64,000 nucleotides of DNA from an uncultured SAR116 cluster alpha proteobacterium. GTDB taxonomy: Bacteria > Pseudomonadota > Alphaproteobacteria > Puniceispirillales > Marisalimonadaceae. This document shows, one piece after another, positions 39,517 to 49,274 of this stretch; within the stretch, counting starts at the first letter, position 1; the number at the start of each line of letters is the position of its first letter. The position numbers and the translations under genes were made by a program. Under the pieces are notes generated by a model, which ran no database searches, was not told where the DNA came from, and saw nothing but the letters and a program-made list of their open reading frames with translations. The stretch covers positions 96,976 to 160,975 of the forward strand of contig CACJOU010000001.1 in assembly GCA_902595145.1 (NCBI GenBank), in the 5' to 3' direction.

Positions 39517-40413
39517 TTAAGTACATTTATCATCTCTTATTTTTATTGCTTCGTTATAAATCACTCTTCGGGGTAATTTAGTCTCAGTTATAATTTCATT
39601 TACAGTGTCGCGAAATGATAGTTTTTTTAGTTTATTTTTGATAATTATATTTAATGTTTCAATATTTAAGTCTTCTTTAGCATAACCTTCTACTATTAAT
39701 ATAATTTCCCCTTTAATGGGGTTGTAATTTTTCTTTCTTTTTTCAATGATATTTAGAATATTTTCTAAATCACTAGTAATAATTTCCTCATACGTTTTTG
39801 TTAGCTCTCTTGCAATTGAAATTTTTCTGTTTCCAAATACTTCGTGCATTACTTTAAGTGTATTACTAATTCTTAAAGAAGTATCAAACCATATTCCTGT
39901 CATGACATATGTTTGAGTGGCCAGAAATTGTTTTTTTTTTAAATTTTTCTTGGAAGAAACAAATCCACCAAAATAAAATTGATTTGTTGGAAGGCCAGAC
40001 AGTATTAATCCATTAATAACAGAAGAAGGACCTGGTGCATGAGTTACCTTAATATTATTTAACTGGCATTCTTTGACAAGTTTATAACCTGGATCAGATA
40101 TTAATGGTGTCCCCGCGTCACTGACTATTCCAATATTTATTTTTGAAAGGAGTTTATTAATAATGTATGGCCTTTTACTTGAAGCATTATTATCGTTATA
40201 AGAAATAAGATTTTTACGTTTAATATTAAGATATGAAAGTAATTTTTTAGTTTTTCTGGTATCTTCACAAAGCAAAACTTCTACAGTTTCCAATAATTTA
40301 ATAGCTCTTAAGCTAATATCATCAAAATTACCTATTGGAGTTGCGATTAAATATAAACATCCTTTTATCTCGTTATCAGGATGTTTTAGATCTTCTTTAC
40401 TTACTTTTTTCAA
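39517..40413 (-). CDS. rsmI: 16S rRNA 2'-O-ribose C1402 methyltransferase
   Basis: A tetrapyrrole-methylase-fold enzyme. The N-terminal CLYLIATPIGNFDDISLRA, EDTRKTKKLLSYL, VSDAGTPLISDPG and HAPGPSSVINGLILSGL blocks are all family signatures. The 298-residue length includes a C-terminal domain ending with PRRVIYNEAIKI. The start is a TTG; no ATG is available upstream of the conserved core. It is divergent from the LpoA-like gene, an arrangement shared with many proteobacteria. Confidence 0.94.
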   Translation of the reverse strand: MKKVSKEDLKHPDNEIKGCLYLIATPIGNFDDISLRAIKLLETVEVLLCEDTRKTKKLLSYLNIKRKNLISYNDNNASSKRPYIINKLLSKINIGIVSDAGTPLISDPGYKLVKECQLNNIKVTHAPGPSSVINGLILSGLPTNQFYFGGFVSSKKNLKKKQFLATQTYVMTGIWFDTSLRISNTLKVMHEVFGNRKISIARELTKTYEEIITSDLENILNIIEKRKKNYNPIKGEIILIVEGYAKEDLNIETLNIIIKNKLKKLSFRDTVNEIITETKLPRRVIYNEAIKIRDDKCT

Positions 40414-40455
40414 TATATTACCTTAAAATTTATTTAAAATAATTAGCGAGTTTTC

Positions 40456-41946
40456 ATGTTTTTAAATAATATTAAACATAATCTTATTATAATTTTTTGT
40501 ATATTATTAATGATAAATGGATGTAATAGAGAAACCAGTAAAATAATAATTGAAAATAAAAGTACACCAGAAAAACAAAAAATAACAAAAGAAAAATCAA
40601 AAATAACAAATGAAGCATTTGTTAATAAAAACTATTCAAAGAGAAGAGTATTAAAAAGCACAATATTAAAAAAGAACATTGAAATACCAAAAGAAAAACA
40701 AACAAGTGATATTATTTTTGAATTTAAAAATGAAAGATTACTTCAAGGCAGAAATATTTCTAATAAAGTTGAAGATAAAAAAACGAGGCTAGCATTATCA
40801 GCCGTTAAGAAAATGTTTAAAAAAAATTTAAGCTCAGGTGACACTGAACTTAACTTAAAAAACAACGAAAATATTTCTATTTTTAATAGATATATGTTTG
40901 AAACAATTAAAACTATAAATTACCAAAATATTATAGTTTTTCTACCTTTAACAGGTAAGTATTCAAACTTTGGAAATAAAATAAGAAAATCACTTGATTT
41001 AAGTATGTTAAATTATGGTAACAGTCAAATAAAATTAATTTATTTTGATACAGGAAAAGTTATTGATCTAGAGCTCATATCAAGATTATTTGATGTGCTT
41101 AACCCCAAATTTATCATTGGTCCATTTACAAGAGAAGTATTATTAAAAATCAAGCCATTTGCAAAGAAAGATAACATACCAATCCTAACGTTTTCAAATG
41201 ACATAGCAATGGTGGAGAGTAATGTATGGTCCTTGGGATTCTCTCCAGAAGAACAGGTTCAAAGTGTAATTTCATGTGCCTTATTGCATGGATATAGTAA
41301 ATTTGGCATTATTGCTCCAGATAATCTGTATGGTAAAATCATTTCTGGACAATCAGTAGATTTGATTTCAGTAGATAAACAAAATTATTATAGCTCACTT
41401 TTTCTTTCAAATGAAGAACTAAACAATAAAGCAAATCTTTACGCAAATTTGAGAAGATTTTTACAGTATTCTGAATCTGAAGAAACACACACAAAATTTG
41501 ACACTATTCTTATTGGAGGAAGAAAAGAGTTTATATTAGAGATAGCACCTTTATTAGCTTTCTTTAATGTAGACTCAAGATTCGTGAAAATTTTGGGCAC
41601 TGAAACATTCAATGATGATCAAATTAAAAATGAACCATCATTAGAAAAATCTTGGTTTCCTGTGATATTAAGTAAGAATAATGAACAGTTTAAATTTCTT
41701 TGGAAGAATAGTTGGGGAGGTACTAATGATTATTTTTCAAATGCAGGCTTTGATGCTGGTGTAATAGGTATAAACTATATAAATAATCTGCAAAAAAATC
41801 TTCAATATTTAAATAATGCTGAAGCTCCAGTAACTGGATTAATTTTTGATGATAATGGTTATGTTAAAAAGCCTATTCAAGTGATGCAAATAGAGGATTT
41901 AGGAAAATTAACCAACATTAAAAAATGCGTCAAATCCAATGATTAA
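40456..41946 (+). CDS. LpoA/LppC-like penicillin-binding-protein activator lipoprotein
   Basis: A lipobox NGC (Cys23) follows a hydrophobic signal; then comes a lysine-rich disordered linker to about 150, then a periplasmic-binding-protein-like fold beginning IIVFLPLTGKYSNFGNKIRKSLDL, with a second lobe after FGIIAPDNLYGK. Alphaproteobacterial members of this family lack the N-terminal TPR domain of E. coli LpoA, as here. The position beside rsmI supports the call. Activation of a class A PBP is inferred from the family; yraN, often the next gene, is absent here. Confidence 0.82.
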   Translation: MFLNNIKHNLIIIFCILLMINGCNRETSKIIIENKSTPEKQKITKEKSKITNEAFVNKNYSKRRVLKSTILKKNIEIPKEKQTSDIIFEFKNERLLQGRNISNKVEDKKTRLALSAVKKMFKKNLSSGDTELNLKNNENISIFNRYMFETIKTINYQNIIVFLPLTGKYSNFGNKIRKSLDLSMLNYGNSQIKLIYFDTGKVIDLELISRLFDVLNPKFIIGPFTREVLLKIKPFAKKDNIPILTFSNDIAMVESNVWSLGFSPEEQVQSVISCALLHGYSKFGIIAPDNLYGKIISGQSVDLISVDKQNYYSSLFLSNEELNNKANLYANLRRFLQYSESEETHTKFDTILIGGRKEFILEIAPLLAFFNVDSRFVKILGTETFNDDQIKNEPSLEKSWFPVILSKNNEQFKFLWKNSWGGTNDYFSNAGFDAGVIGINYINNLQKNLQYLNNAEAPVTGLIFDDNGYVKKPIQVMQIEDLGKLTNIKKCVKSND

Positions 41947-43108
41947 TTAAATAATCTAAAATACTATTTAGTTTTATCATATATTTTTTGTTTACTTTTA
42001 AGACATCATCCTTAAATGATAAAATATCTCGTTTTTTTAATTCTTCAAGAGATTTAAAATTTATTATAGATAAGTCATTTATTTTGGAAACGTCTAAACC
42101 TTCATACAGTCTTAATCCCATAGTAAGTGTATCAATGTCAGAAATGTTAGTGTTTAATTTAGTAATTTTCTCAAATTCTGGTTGCAACAAATTTTTGGAT
42201 AACCAAGTTTTTGGATTCTTATAATTTTGATATTCAATTCTATTTAAATTTTTATTTGATGACCACAATCTACCATATGCACCTGGTCCTACACCAATCC
42301 AATTCTCAGAGTTCCAATAATTTAAATTATGTTTACATTTAAAACCTTTTTTTGCATAGTTTGAAACTTCATATTTGATAAATCCAAAATCATTGAGCAC
42401 TATGTTAGAGATATTATAAAACTCAGCAGCTTTGTCATTATCTATTAATTTAATAAAACCATTTTTATGATCTTTGAAAAACTTTGTGCCTTCTTCAATT
42501 GTTAATTGATATAAAGAGAGATGTTGTAAATTATAAGTATTTAGAAAACTTTCTAATTCATTTGTCCAATCATGTATTTTTTGATCATGAAAAGCATATA
42601 TTAAATCAACGGAAATATTTTCAAATATTTTGGATGCATCATTTAGTGCAATTTTGACATCTTTAATATTGTGTAATCTTCCAAGAAATCCTAAATATTT
42701 GTTATTTAAAGATTGCGCACCAATCGATATCCTGTTTATTCCTAATTGTTCAAATTTAACAAATTTTTTGGTTTCGTACGAACTTGGATTAGCCTCAAGT
42801 GTTATTTCAATATCTTTTTTAAAACCAAATATTTTTTTTGATGTATCTATTATACTCTCTACTATTTTTAATGGCATTAATGAAGGAGTGCCGCCACCAA
42901 AAAAAAGTGTATCAAGATGTCTAAAATTTATATTGTTTTGAATTAATTCTTCTTTCATAGCTAATAATTGATTTTTATATGATTTGATCCAATCATCTAC
43001 TTCAATTTTTTCGTTCACATGAGAGTTAAAATCACAATAAGGACATTTTGACTCACAATAAGGCCAGTGAACATAAAGACTTAATAAATTTTGATTATAT
43101 TTATTCAA
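41930..43108 (-). CDS. hemW: HemW-type radical SAM haem chaperone
   Basis: The CxxxCxxC motif is Cys18, Cys22 and Cys25 and is followed by D-F, the HemW pattern, rather than the extra cysteine of true HemN. The later FGGGTPSLM and RISIGAQSLN blocks and the C-terminal HemN_C-type domain (MGLRLYEGLDVSKI) are present. HemW delivers haem, it is not coproporphyrinogen oxidase, although often so annotated. The start TTG overlaps the rdgB stop (TTGA), and its end overlaps the LpoA-like gene by 17 bases. Confidence 0.92.
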   Translation of the reverse strand: MNKYNQNLLSLYVHWPYCESKCPYCDFNSHVNEKIEVDDWIKSYKNQLLAMKEELIQNNINFRHLDTLFFGGGTPSLMPLKIVESIIDTSKKIFGFKKDIEITLEANPSSYETKKFVKFEQLGINRISIGAQSLNNKYLGFLGRLHNIKDVKIALNDASKIFENISVDLIYAFHDQKIHDWTNELESFLNTYNLQHLSLYQLTIEEGTKFFKDHKNGFIKLIDNDKAAEFYNISNIVLNDFGFIKYEVSNYAKKGFKCKHNLNYWNSENWIGVGPGAYGRLWSSNKNLNRIEYQNYKNPKTWLSKNLLQPEFEKITKLNTNISDIDTLTMGLRLYEGLDVSKINDLSIINFKSLEELKKRDILSFKDDVLKVNKKYMIKLNSILDYLINHWI

Positions 43109-43722
43109 TTTTCTAAACTAGGAAAACACAAACTTTTTAATTTCTTAAATGCTATAGCTCTGTGACTGATACTATGTTTAAATTCTGGATCCATTTCACC
43201 AAATGTATCATTATATCCTAATGGTTTAAAGATTGGATCATAACCGAATCCAAAATTACCTTTAGGTGGCCATGAAAATTTACCATCAATTTTTCCAGAT
43301 ACTGTTATGTTATTTCCACTAGGCCAACTAAGTGACAAAGCACAAACAAAGAAGCATTTATAATTCGGTTTATTTACTTTATTTATTGAGTCGTTGATTT
43401 TAGACATTGCAAGATTAAAATTTTTTTCTTCGCCGGCCCATCTAGCAGAATAAATACCTGGTTCATTGTTTAGATCACAAAAGCAAATTCCACTATCATC
43501 TGACAAACTTGGAATTCCTGTTTCTTTACACACGTAAGATGATTTAATTAAAGCGTTTTTTTCAAACGTATTCCCATCTTCAATTGGCTCTTTTAAATTG
43601 AAATCATTTGCTGACAAAACCTCAATTTGTAGAGATTTTAACATAATTTTAATTTCTTCAACCTTGCCTTCATTATGACTAGCAATTACTAGTTTATTAT
43701 CGTTAAATATATATTTTTTCAT
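43105..43722 (-). CDS. rdgB: Non-canonical purine NTP pyrophosphatase (RdgB/HAM1)
   Basis: Removes dITP and XTP from the nucleotide pool. The N-terminal KLVIASHNEGKVEEI, the SLSDDSGICF active-site segment, SARWAGEEKN and the FGFGYDPIF plus SHRAIAFKKL blocks are diagnostic. The length is 205 residues. It lies between rph and hemW; rph-rdgB-hemW order is typical of alphaproteobacteria. Confidence 0.95.
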   Translation of the reverse strand: MKKYIFNDNKLVIASHNEGKVEEIKIMLKSLQIEVLSANDFNLKEPIEDGNTFEKNALIKSSYVCKETGIPSLSDDSGICFCDLNNEPGIYSARWAGEEKNFNLAMSKINDSINKVNKPNYKCFFVCALSLSWPSGNNITVSGKIDGKFSWPPKGNFGFGYDPIFKPLGYNDTFGEMDPEFKHSISHRAIAFKKLKSLCFPSLEN

Positions 43723-43727
43723 AAAAT

Positions 43728-44453
43728 TTAATTTAAACCTAGAGCAACTTTTTGAATTCTAAATATATTCTTTGTACCTATTTCTGCCAGGCTCAAAAGT
43801 CTTTGAAATTGTTCTTTATTGAATGGTTTTTCCTCAGCTGTTGTCTGTATCTCAACAATTCGATTATTTGAAGTCATAACAAAATTTCCATCAGTTTCTG
43901 CGCTTGAATCTTCTTCATAATCCAAATCAATTAATTCTTGATTTTCACAAATACCGCAGGATATAGCTGCAACCTGGTCTATTATTGGGTTTTCTGATAA
44001 TTTTCCTGACTTGAGTAAAAAATTAATCGCTTGATAAAGGGCTACCCATGCCCCGGTTATAGAAGCAGTTCTTGTACCCCCGTCGGCTTGTATTACATCA
44101 CAGTCTATCTTTATCTGAAATTCAGCCAATTTTTGTAAGTCTACAATTGATCTGAGGGATCTTCCAATTAGTCTTTGAATTTCTTGTGTTCGCCCTGAAG
44201 GCTTTCCTTTAGTAACTTCTCTATCCATTCTAGAATGAGTGGATCTTGGGAGCATTCCATATTCTGCAGTAATCCATCCTTTACCAGAATTTCTTAACCA
44301 TAGTGGTAATTTACTCTCAACTGAAGCAGTACACAAAACATGAGTTTTTCCAAATTTTGCAAGGCATGATCCTTCAGCATAAGGAGAAAAATTTGCTTCA
44401 AGTGATATATTTCTTAATTCGTCGAAATTTCTGTTTGAAGGTCGTTTAAACAT
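43728..44453 (-). CDS. rph: Ribonuclease PH
   Basis: A phosphorolytic 3' exonuclease for tRNA trimming. Conserved stretches include [21 protein letters not shown]-type [26 protein letters not shown] and [18 protein letters not shown]. From the ATG at 44453 it has 241 residues; a GTG two codons earlier also opens the frame. It is divergent from grpE across 145 bases. In other alphaproteobacteria hrcA lies on the far side of this gap, but is missing here. Confidence 0.95.
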   Translation of the reverse strand: MFKRPSNRNFDELRNISLEANFSPYAEGSCLAKFGKTHVLCTASVESKLPLWLRNSGKGWITAEYGMLPRSTHSRMDREVTKGKPSGRTQEIQRLIGRSLRSIVDLQKLAEFQIKIDCDVIQADGGTRTASITGAWVALYQAINFLLKSGKLSENPIIDQVAAISCGICENQELIDLDYEEDSSAETDGNFVMTSNNRIVEIQTTAEEKPFNKEQFQRLLSLAEIGTKNIFRIQKVALGLN

Positions 44454-44536
44454 AAGCACTTATAAATTAGTTAAATTTATCCAAAGTTTTTGTAAATTTA
44501 ATATAAATTTTTATTTAGCTTTATAATTTTTTAACT

Positions 44537-44565
44537 CTTGTAAATCAACCTAATATTTATTATGT
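44537..44565 (+). promoter_or_regulatory. Putative RpoH (sigma-32) promoter of grpE
   Basis: TCTTGTAAAT with CTTG at 44537-44540 is followed after 19 bases by TTATGT (44560-44565), one base from the alphaproteobacterial RpoH -10 pattern CYATNT. The -35 box and its flank closely match those before dnaK. The spacing is slightly long, so this is weaker than the dnaK site. Confidence 0.45.
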
Positions 44566-44598
44566 GATTAATAATCAATAAATATCCGGAGTCTTAAA

Positions 44599-45249
44599 TT
44601 GTCTAAAAATAAGATGACATCAAAAACAGATAATAAAGATGAAAATTCTTTGGAAGAAAACATTAACGTTGACCCAGATACCAATACTGGTGAAGTTAAT
44701 GTAGATGAAAATGAAGATGAAGATGTTTCAATTGAACAAACAGTTGAAAATCAGAATAAACAAATTGAAGAACTTAAAGATCAACTCTTAAGAAGTTTAG
44801 CTGAAAGTGAAAACTTAAGAAAAAGAACAATTAAAGAGATTGCTGACGCTAAAAAATATAGTCATATTTATTTTATAAGAGACTTAGTTTCATCAGTTGA
44901 TAATCTTCAAAGAGCACTAGAGGCAGTTCCCGATGATAAATCACAACTCTCTGAGCCAATAAAAAACTTAGTTATTGGTTTAGAAATTGTTGAAAAGGAA
45001 ATATTAAACTCATTTGAAAAACATAGTTTAAAACAAATTAATCCCCTAGGAGAGAAGTTTGATTATAACCTTCATCAGGCAATGTTTGAAGTTCCAACAA
45101 ATGAAAAGGATCCAGGATATGTTGTTGAAGTTTCACAAAAAGGATATCTTTTACATGACAGACTAGTTAGGCCAGCAATGGTAGGAATATCAAAAAAATC
45201 CGAAGAAGAAACTACAGAGCAAAATAATAAAAAAAATGAACAGAAATAA
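44599..45249 (+). CDS. grpE: Nucleotide exchange factor GrpE
   Basis: Releases ADP from DnaK. An acidic disordered N-terminus (about 60 residues) leads to a long coiled-coil helix with LLRSLAESENLRKRTIKEI, then the four-helix and beta domain (INPLGEKFDYNLHQAMFEVP, VVEVSQKGYLLHDRLVRPAMVGIS). The start is a TTG: a CCGGAG Shine-Dalgarno tract sits 7 bases upstream, whereas the next ATG at 44614 would be too far. It precedes dnaK by about 106 bases. Confidence 0.94.
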   Translation: MSKNKMTSKTDNKDENSLEENINVDPDTNTGEVNVDENEDEDVSIEQTVENQNKQIEELKDQLLRSLAESENLRKRTIKEIADAKKYSHIYFIRDLVSSVDNLQRALEAVPDDKSQLSEPIKNLVIGLEIVEKEILNSFEKHSLKQINPLGEKFDYNLHQAMFEVPTNEKDPGYVVEVSQKGYLLHDRLVRPAMVGISKKSEEETTEQNNKKNEQK

Positions 45250-45263
45250 TTTTTATTTATAAT

Positions 45264-45291
45264 CTTGTAAATTCAACAACTTAACCCATAT
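45264..45291 (+). promoter_or_regulatory. Putative RpoH (sigma-32) promoter of dnaK
   Basis: CTTG at 45264-45267 is followed after exactly 18 bases by CCATAT (45286-45291), which fits the alphaproteobacterial heat-shock pattern CTTG-N17-18-CYATNT at every fixed position. It lies 64 bases before the dnaK ATG. No CIRCE inverted repeat is seen nearby. Confidence 0.65.
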
Positions 45292-45355
45292 AACAAAATT
45301 ATATTATTTAAAAAACTAATTCTTAGGAATTATTCTGAATTTAGGGAGCGCATTA

Positions 45356-47275
45356 ATGGCAAAAGTTATAGGTATCGATTTAGGTACAACGAATTCATGT
45401 GTATCTGTGATGGATGGTAAATCACCTAAAATTATTGAAAATAGTGAAGGTGCCAGAACAACACCATCTATGGTAGGCATTACAGATGACGAACGATTAG
45501 TTGGACAGCCTGCTAAAAGACAGGCAGTAACAAATCCTGAAAACACTTTATTCGCTATTAAAAGATTGATAGGGCGAAGACATGATGACGAATATTCCAA
45601 AAAATTTTCTGAATTAGTACCATATAAAATTATATCTGCAAAAAATGGGGATGCATGGGTTCAAGCTAACGGACAAGACTACGCACCCTCTGAAGTTTCT
45701 AGCTTTATCTTACGAAAACTCAAGGAAGATGCCGAAGCATTTCTTGGAGAAAAAGTTGAAAAAGCTGTAATTACAGTGCCCGCTTACTTCAATGACGCAC
45801 AAAGACAAGCAACAAAAGACGCTGGAAAAATTGCTGGACTTGAGGTTCTCAGAATAATCAATGAACCAACTGCCGCTGCTCTTGCTTATGGTCTTGACAA
45901 GAAAGAAAGTGGTACAATTGCAGTTTATGACTTAGGCGGTGGAACATTCGATGTATCAATCCTAGAAGTTGGAGACGGTGTTTTTGAAGTAAAATCAACA
46001 AATGGTGACACATTTCTAGGTGGAGAAGATTTTGATCAAAGAATAATAGACTACATAGCTGAACAATTCAAAAAAGAAAATGGAATTGACTTAAGGACTG
46101 ATAAATTAGCTCTTCAAAGAATGAAAGAGGCCGCTGAAAAAGCTAAAATTGAACTTTCTAGTGCAGCTCAAACTGATATTAATCTACCTTTTGTAACAGC
46201 TGATGCAAGTGGGCCAAAACATCTTAATGTAAAATTAACAAGATCACAATTTGAAAGTATTGTAGATGATCTTATTACCAAAAGTATTAAACCATGCAAA
46301 GCTGCCTTGAAAGATGCTGGAGTTAATGCTAGTGATATTGACGAGGTTATTCTTGTTGGTGGAATGACTAGAATGCCAAAAATAGTTGAAGCTGTAACTT
46401 CGTTTTTTAAGACAGAACCTCATAGAGGAGTAAATCCTGACGAAGTTGTTGCTTCAGGTGCAGCTATACAGGGTGGGGTTTTAATGGGTGACGTCAAAGA
46501 CGTCCTTCTATTGGATGTTACTCCGCTATCATTAGGAATTGAGACATTGGGTGGTGTGTTTACAAGATTAATAGACAGAAACACAACCATTCCTTCAAAA
46601 AAATCACAGATTTTTTCAACTGCTGAGGATAATCAATCAGCTGTAACAATTAGAGTTTCTCAGGGTGAAAGAGAAATGGCCTCAGATAATAAATCTTTAG
46701 GCGAATTTAACTTGGAAGGTATTGCACCTGCTCCAAGAGGAGTACCCCAAATAGAAGTAACATTTGATATCGACGCAAATGGTATTGTTAACGTAAGCGC
46801 TCAAGATAAAGCCACTGGAAAAGCTCATAACATTACAATACAAGCATCTGGTGGGCTTGACGACAATGAAATTGAAAGAATGGTAAAAGAAGCTGAGGAT
46901 AATGCTGAAGCGGACAAAGAAAAAAGAGAAGCCATCGATGCTAGAAATCAAGCTGAGTCAATGATACATGGAGCCGAAAAATCATTATCCGATTTAGGTG
47001 ATAAAGCTGAGGATAATGCAAAGAGAGAGGTAGAAGATGCTGTTGCTGAAGTCAAAACTGCTTTAGAAGGTGAAGATATTTCAGTTATAAAAGAAAAAAC
47101 ATCGTCTTTATCAGCGGTTATGATGAAAATGGGTGAAGCGGCTTACAAAGCAAATGAAGCAAACAATGCTGAGAGTGCAGACAATGCAGATGATACTGGT
47201 GAAAGTCAAGAAGATGTTGTAGATGCAGATTTCGAAGAAGTCAAAGATAATGAAGAAAAGAAAGATGCTTCGTAA
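45356..47275 (+). CDS. dnaK: Chaperone DnaK (Hsp70)
   Basis: An ATP-driven folding chaperone. The ATPase domain has [16 protein letters not shown] at the start, [15 protein letters not shown] and [17 protein letters not shown]; the linker [19 protein letters not shown] is near 390; the substrate-binding domain and helical lid follow, ending with an acidic tail ([12 protein letters not shown]). The 639-residue length is standard. A GGGAG Shine-Dalgarno tract precedes the ATG. It is followed by dnaJ after 31 bases, so the two are likely co-transcribed. Confidence 0.98.
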   Translation: MAKVIGIDLGTTNSCVSVMDGKSPKIIENSEGARTTPSMVGITDDERLVGQPAKRQAVTNPENTLFAIKRLIGRRHDDEYSKKFSELVPYKIISAKNGDAWVQANGQDYAPSEVSSFILRKLKEDAEAFLGEKVEKAVITVPAYFNDAQRQATKDAGKIAGLEVLRIINEPTAAALAYGLDKKESGTIAVYDLGGGTFDVSILEVGDGVFEVKSTNGDTFLGGEDFDQRIIDYIAEQFKKENGIDLRTDKLALQRMKEAAEKAKIELSSAAQTDINLPFVTADASGPKHLNVKLTRSQFESIVDDLITKSIKPCKAALKDAGVNASDIDEVILVGGMTRMPKIVEAVTSFFKTEPHRGVNPDEVVASGAAIQGGVLMGDVKDVLLLDVTPLSLGIETLGGVFTRLIDRNTTIPSKKSQIFSTAEDNQSAVTIRVSQGEREMASDNKSLGEFNLEGIAPAPRGVPQIEVTFDIDANGIVNVSAQDKATGKAHNITIQASGGLDDNEIERMVKEAEDNAEADKEKREAIDARNQAESMIHGAEKSLSDLGDKAEDNAKREVEDAVAEVKTALEGEDISVIKEKTSSLSAVMMKMGEAAYKANEANNAESADNADDTGESQEDVVDADFEEVKDNEEKKDAS

Positions 47276-47306
47276 ATAGACTAAAGATAAACTTAAGGCA
47301 TATTTT

Positions 47307-48407
47307 ATGGCACGTGATTATTACGAGATACTTGGTTTATCTAAATCTGCGTCGGATAGTGAAATAAAATCTTCTTACCGTAAATTAGCTATGAAGTATC
47401 ACCCTGACAGAAATCCTGGTGATAAAAAAGCAGAAGAAAAATTCAAAGAAATATCAGAATCTTATGAGATTTTAAAAGACCCCCAAAAAAAAGCTGCCTA
47501 CGATCAGTTTGGACATGCCGCATTCTCTCAAGGTGGTGGAGGAAGCTCGGGTGGAGGATTTTCGGGTTTTGGAACAGGCGGTTTTTCAGATATTTTTGAA
47601 GATATGTTTGGTATGGGAAGTGATTCAAGAAGAAGATCTGCTTCTGCTGGCTCAGATTTAAGATATGATTTATCTATTTCTCTTGAACAAGCTTTTTCTG
47701 GGGACCAAGTCGAAATTTCCCTAACAGTACCTGGAAAATGTGAATCGTGTAACGGAACCGGAGCTAATAAAGGTTCACAACCAAAGCAGTGTGGTCAATG
47801 TGGTGGATATGGAAAAGTAAGAGCTCAACAAGGATTTTTTACAATAGAAAGGACTTGTGCTGCTTGCTCTGGTGCTGGAGAAATTATTGGTGATCCTTGT
47901 AAATCCTGTAAAGGGCAAGGACGAGTTAATAAAAATAAAAAGCTATCAGTGAATGTCCCAGCTGGTGTAGATAACGGAACGCGCATTCGTCTTTCTGGTG
48001 AAGGAGAAGCTGGTCCAAGAGGTTCATCAGCTGGCGATTTGTACATTTTTATTGATATAAAAGATCATTCTCTTTTTCAAAGAGATGGAAAAGATACTTT
48101 TGTTGAGGTGCCGGTAAACTTTATTGATGCCGTTTTAGGAAATTCCATTCAAGTTCCATGTATTGATGGGTCTAAAGCAAAAATGAATTTAAGTGCTGGA
48201 ACACAAAGTGGTACTCGTTTGAGAATGAAGGGAAAAGGAATGCCTGGATTACGAGGTGGAACTAGAGGCGATCAGTATGTACAAATTAATGTTGAAACGC
48301 CAGTTGGTCTCTCAAGAAAACAAGAAGAGTTATTCAATCAAATAAAAGATTTAGGATTAGAAAAAATCAGTCCTAAAACTAGTAGATTTAAAAAATTAAT
48401 TCAGTAA
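47307..48407 (+). CDS. dnaJ: Co-chaperone DnaJ (Hsp40)
   Basis: The full type I layout: J domain with HPD at residues 32-34, a Gly/Phe-rich linker (about 75-110), four zinc-binding CxxCxGxG repeats (CESCNGTG, CGQCGGYG, CAACSGAG, CKSCKGQG) and the C-terminal substrate-binding domains with GEAGPRG. The length of 366 residues is normal. It stimulates DnaK ATPase activity. The third gene of the grpE-dnaK-dnaJ group. Confidence 0.97.
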   Translation: MARDYYEILGLSKSASDSEIKSSYRKLAMKYHPDRNPGDKKAEEKFKEISESYEILKDPQKKAAYDQFGHAAFSQGGGGSSGGGFSGFGTGGFSDIFEDMFGMGSDSRRRSASAGSDLRYDLSISLEQAFSGDQVEISLTVPGKCESCNGTGANKGSQPKQCGQCGGYGKVRAQQGFFTIERTCAACSGAGEIIGDPCKSCKGQGRVNKNKKLSVNVPAGVDNGTRIRLSGEGEAGPRGSSAGDLYIFIDIKDHSLFQRDGKDTFVEVPVNFIDAVLGNSIQVPCIDGSKAKMNLSAGTQSGTRLRMKGKGMPGLRGGTRGDQYVQINVETPVGLSRKQEELFNQIKDLGLEKISPKTSRFKKLIQ

Positions 48408-48455
48408 TTTGAAATTTGTCTATACTTAAACACTGAAATAATAAAAGAGATTACC

Positions 48456-49268
48456 ATGAATAAAATATCTATTTCTATTCCCGGCAGTAACGGCAAAATG
48501 GGTAAAACTCTCCTAAGCCTTATATTAGAAAGTTCTAAATATGAAATAGCATCAGCAACATGTTTACCTAATGAAGACGAAGTAGGTATTGACATTGGTT
48601 TGTTTGCTGGAAAAAGTAAAATTAATAAAGCAATTAACGCAGAGCCTTTCTCAATGTTTCAAAACTCTAATGTACTAATCGATTTTACTGCTCCAGATGC
48701 AACAATGTTTCATGCTAAAGAATGTTATAACAACAATATGGCCATTGTAATTGGTACAACTGGATTAAATGCTGATCAAGAAAATGAATTACAATCTTTT
48801 TCTAAAAAAATACCTATTGTTTATTCTGCTAATTTTTCAATAGGAGTAACTTTGTTGGCTCAACTAGTTTCAAACGCCACTAAAACTTTAGGCTTTGACT
48901 GGGATATTGAAGTTTTAGAAATGCACCATAAACACAAAGTTGACTCGCCATCAGGGACTGCATTATTACTTGGAAAATCAGCTGCAGAGGCAAGACAACA
49001 AGAACTGTCAAATGTAAAATCTATTTCACGTGATGGATTAGTTGGAAAAAGAAAATCAGACGAAATAGGTTTTGCAGTTTTAAGAGGCGGCGATGTTGTT
49101 GGTGAACACTCAGTATTATTTTGTAATTCTGGAGAGAGAATAGAATTAGCTCATAAAGCTACAGACAGGTCGATTTTTGCTTCTGGAGCTTTACGTGCTT
49201 CATATTGGGCTGCAAGTGCAGAGCCAGGTTTTTATTCTCTTGCAGATGTGTTGGAAAATGGTGGATAG
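48456..49268 (+). CDS. dapB: 4-hydroxy-tetrahydrodipicolinate reductase
   Basis: The diaminopimelate/lysine pathway. The N-terminal Rossmann motif is SIPGSNGKMGKTLL (residues 6-19), the cofactor segment VIGTTGLNADQ lies in the middle, and the catalytic region EMHHKHKVDSPSGTALLLG is intact. The 270-residue length is normal. Position after dnaJ is common in alphaproteobacteria. It ends 6 bases before a convergent lipoprotein gene. Confidence 0.95.
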   Translation: MNKISISIPGSNGKMGKTLLSLILESSKYEIASATCLPNEDEVGIDIGLFAGKSKINKAINAEPFSMFQNSNVLIDFTAPDATMFHAKECYNNNMAIVIGTTGLNADQENELQSFSKKIPIVYSANFSIGVTLLAQLVSNATKTLGFDWDIEVLEMHHKHKVDSPSGTALLLGKSAAEARQQELSNVKSISRDGLVGKRKSDEIGFAVLRGGDVVGEHSVLFCNSGERIELAHKATDRSIFASGALRASYWAASAEPGFYSLADVLENGG

Positions 49269-49274
49269 TTTAAA

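Noticed and set aside
49023-49033. Possible third parS (TTCACGTGA inside dapB)
   Set aside because: Only the central bases match; the flanks do not continue the 16-base palindrome.
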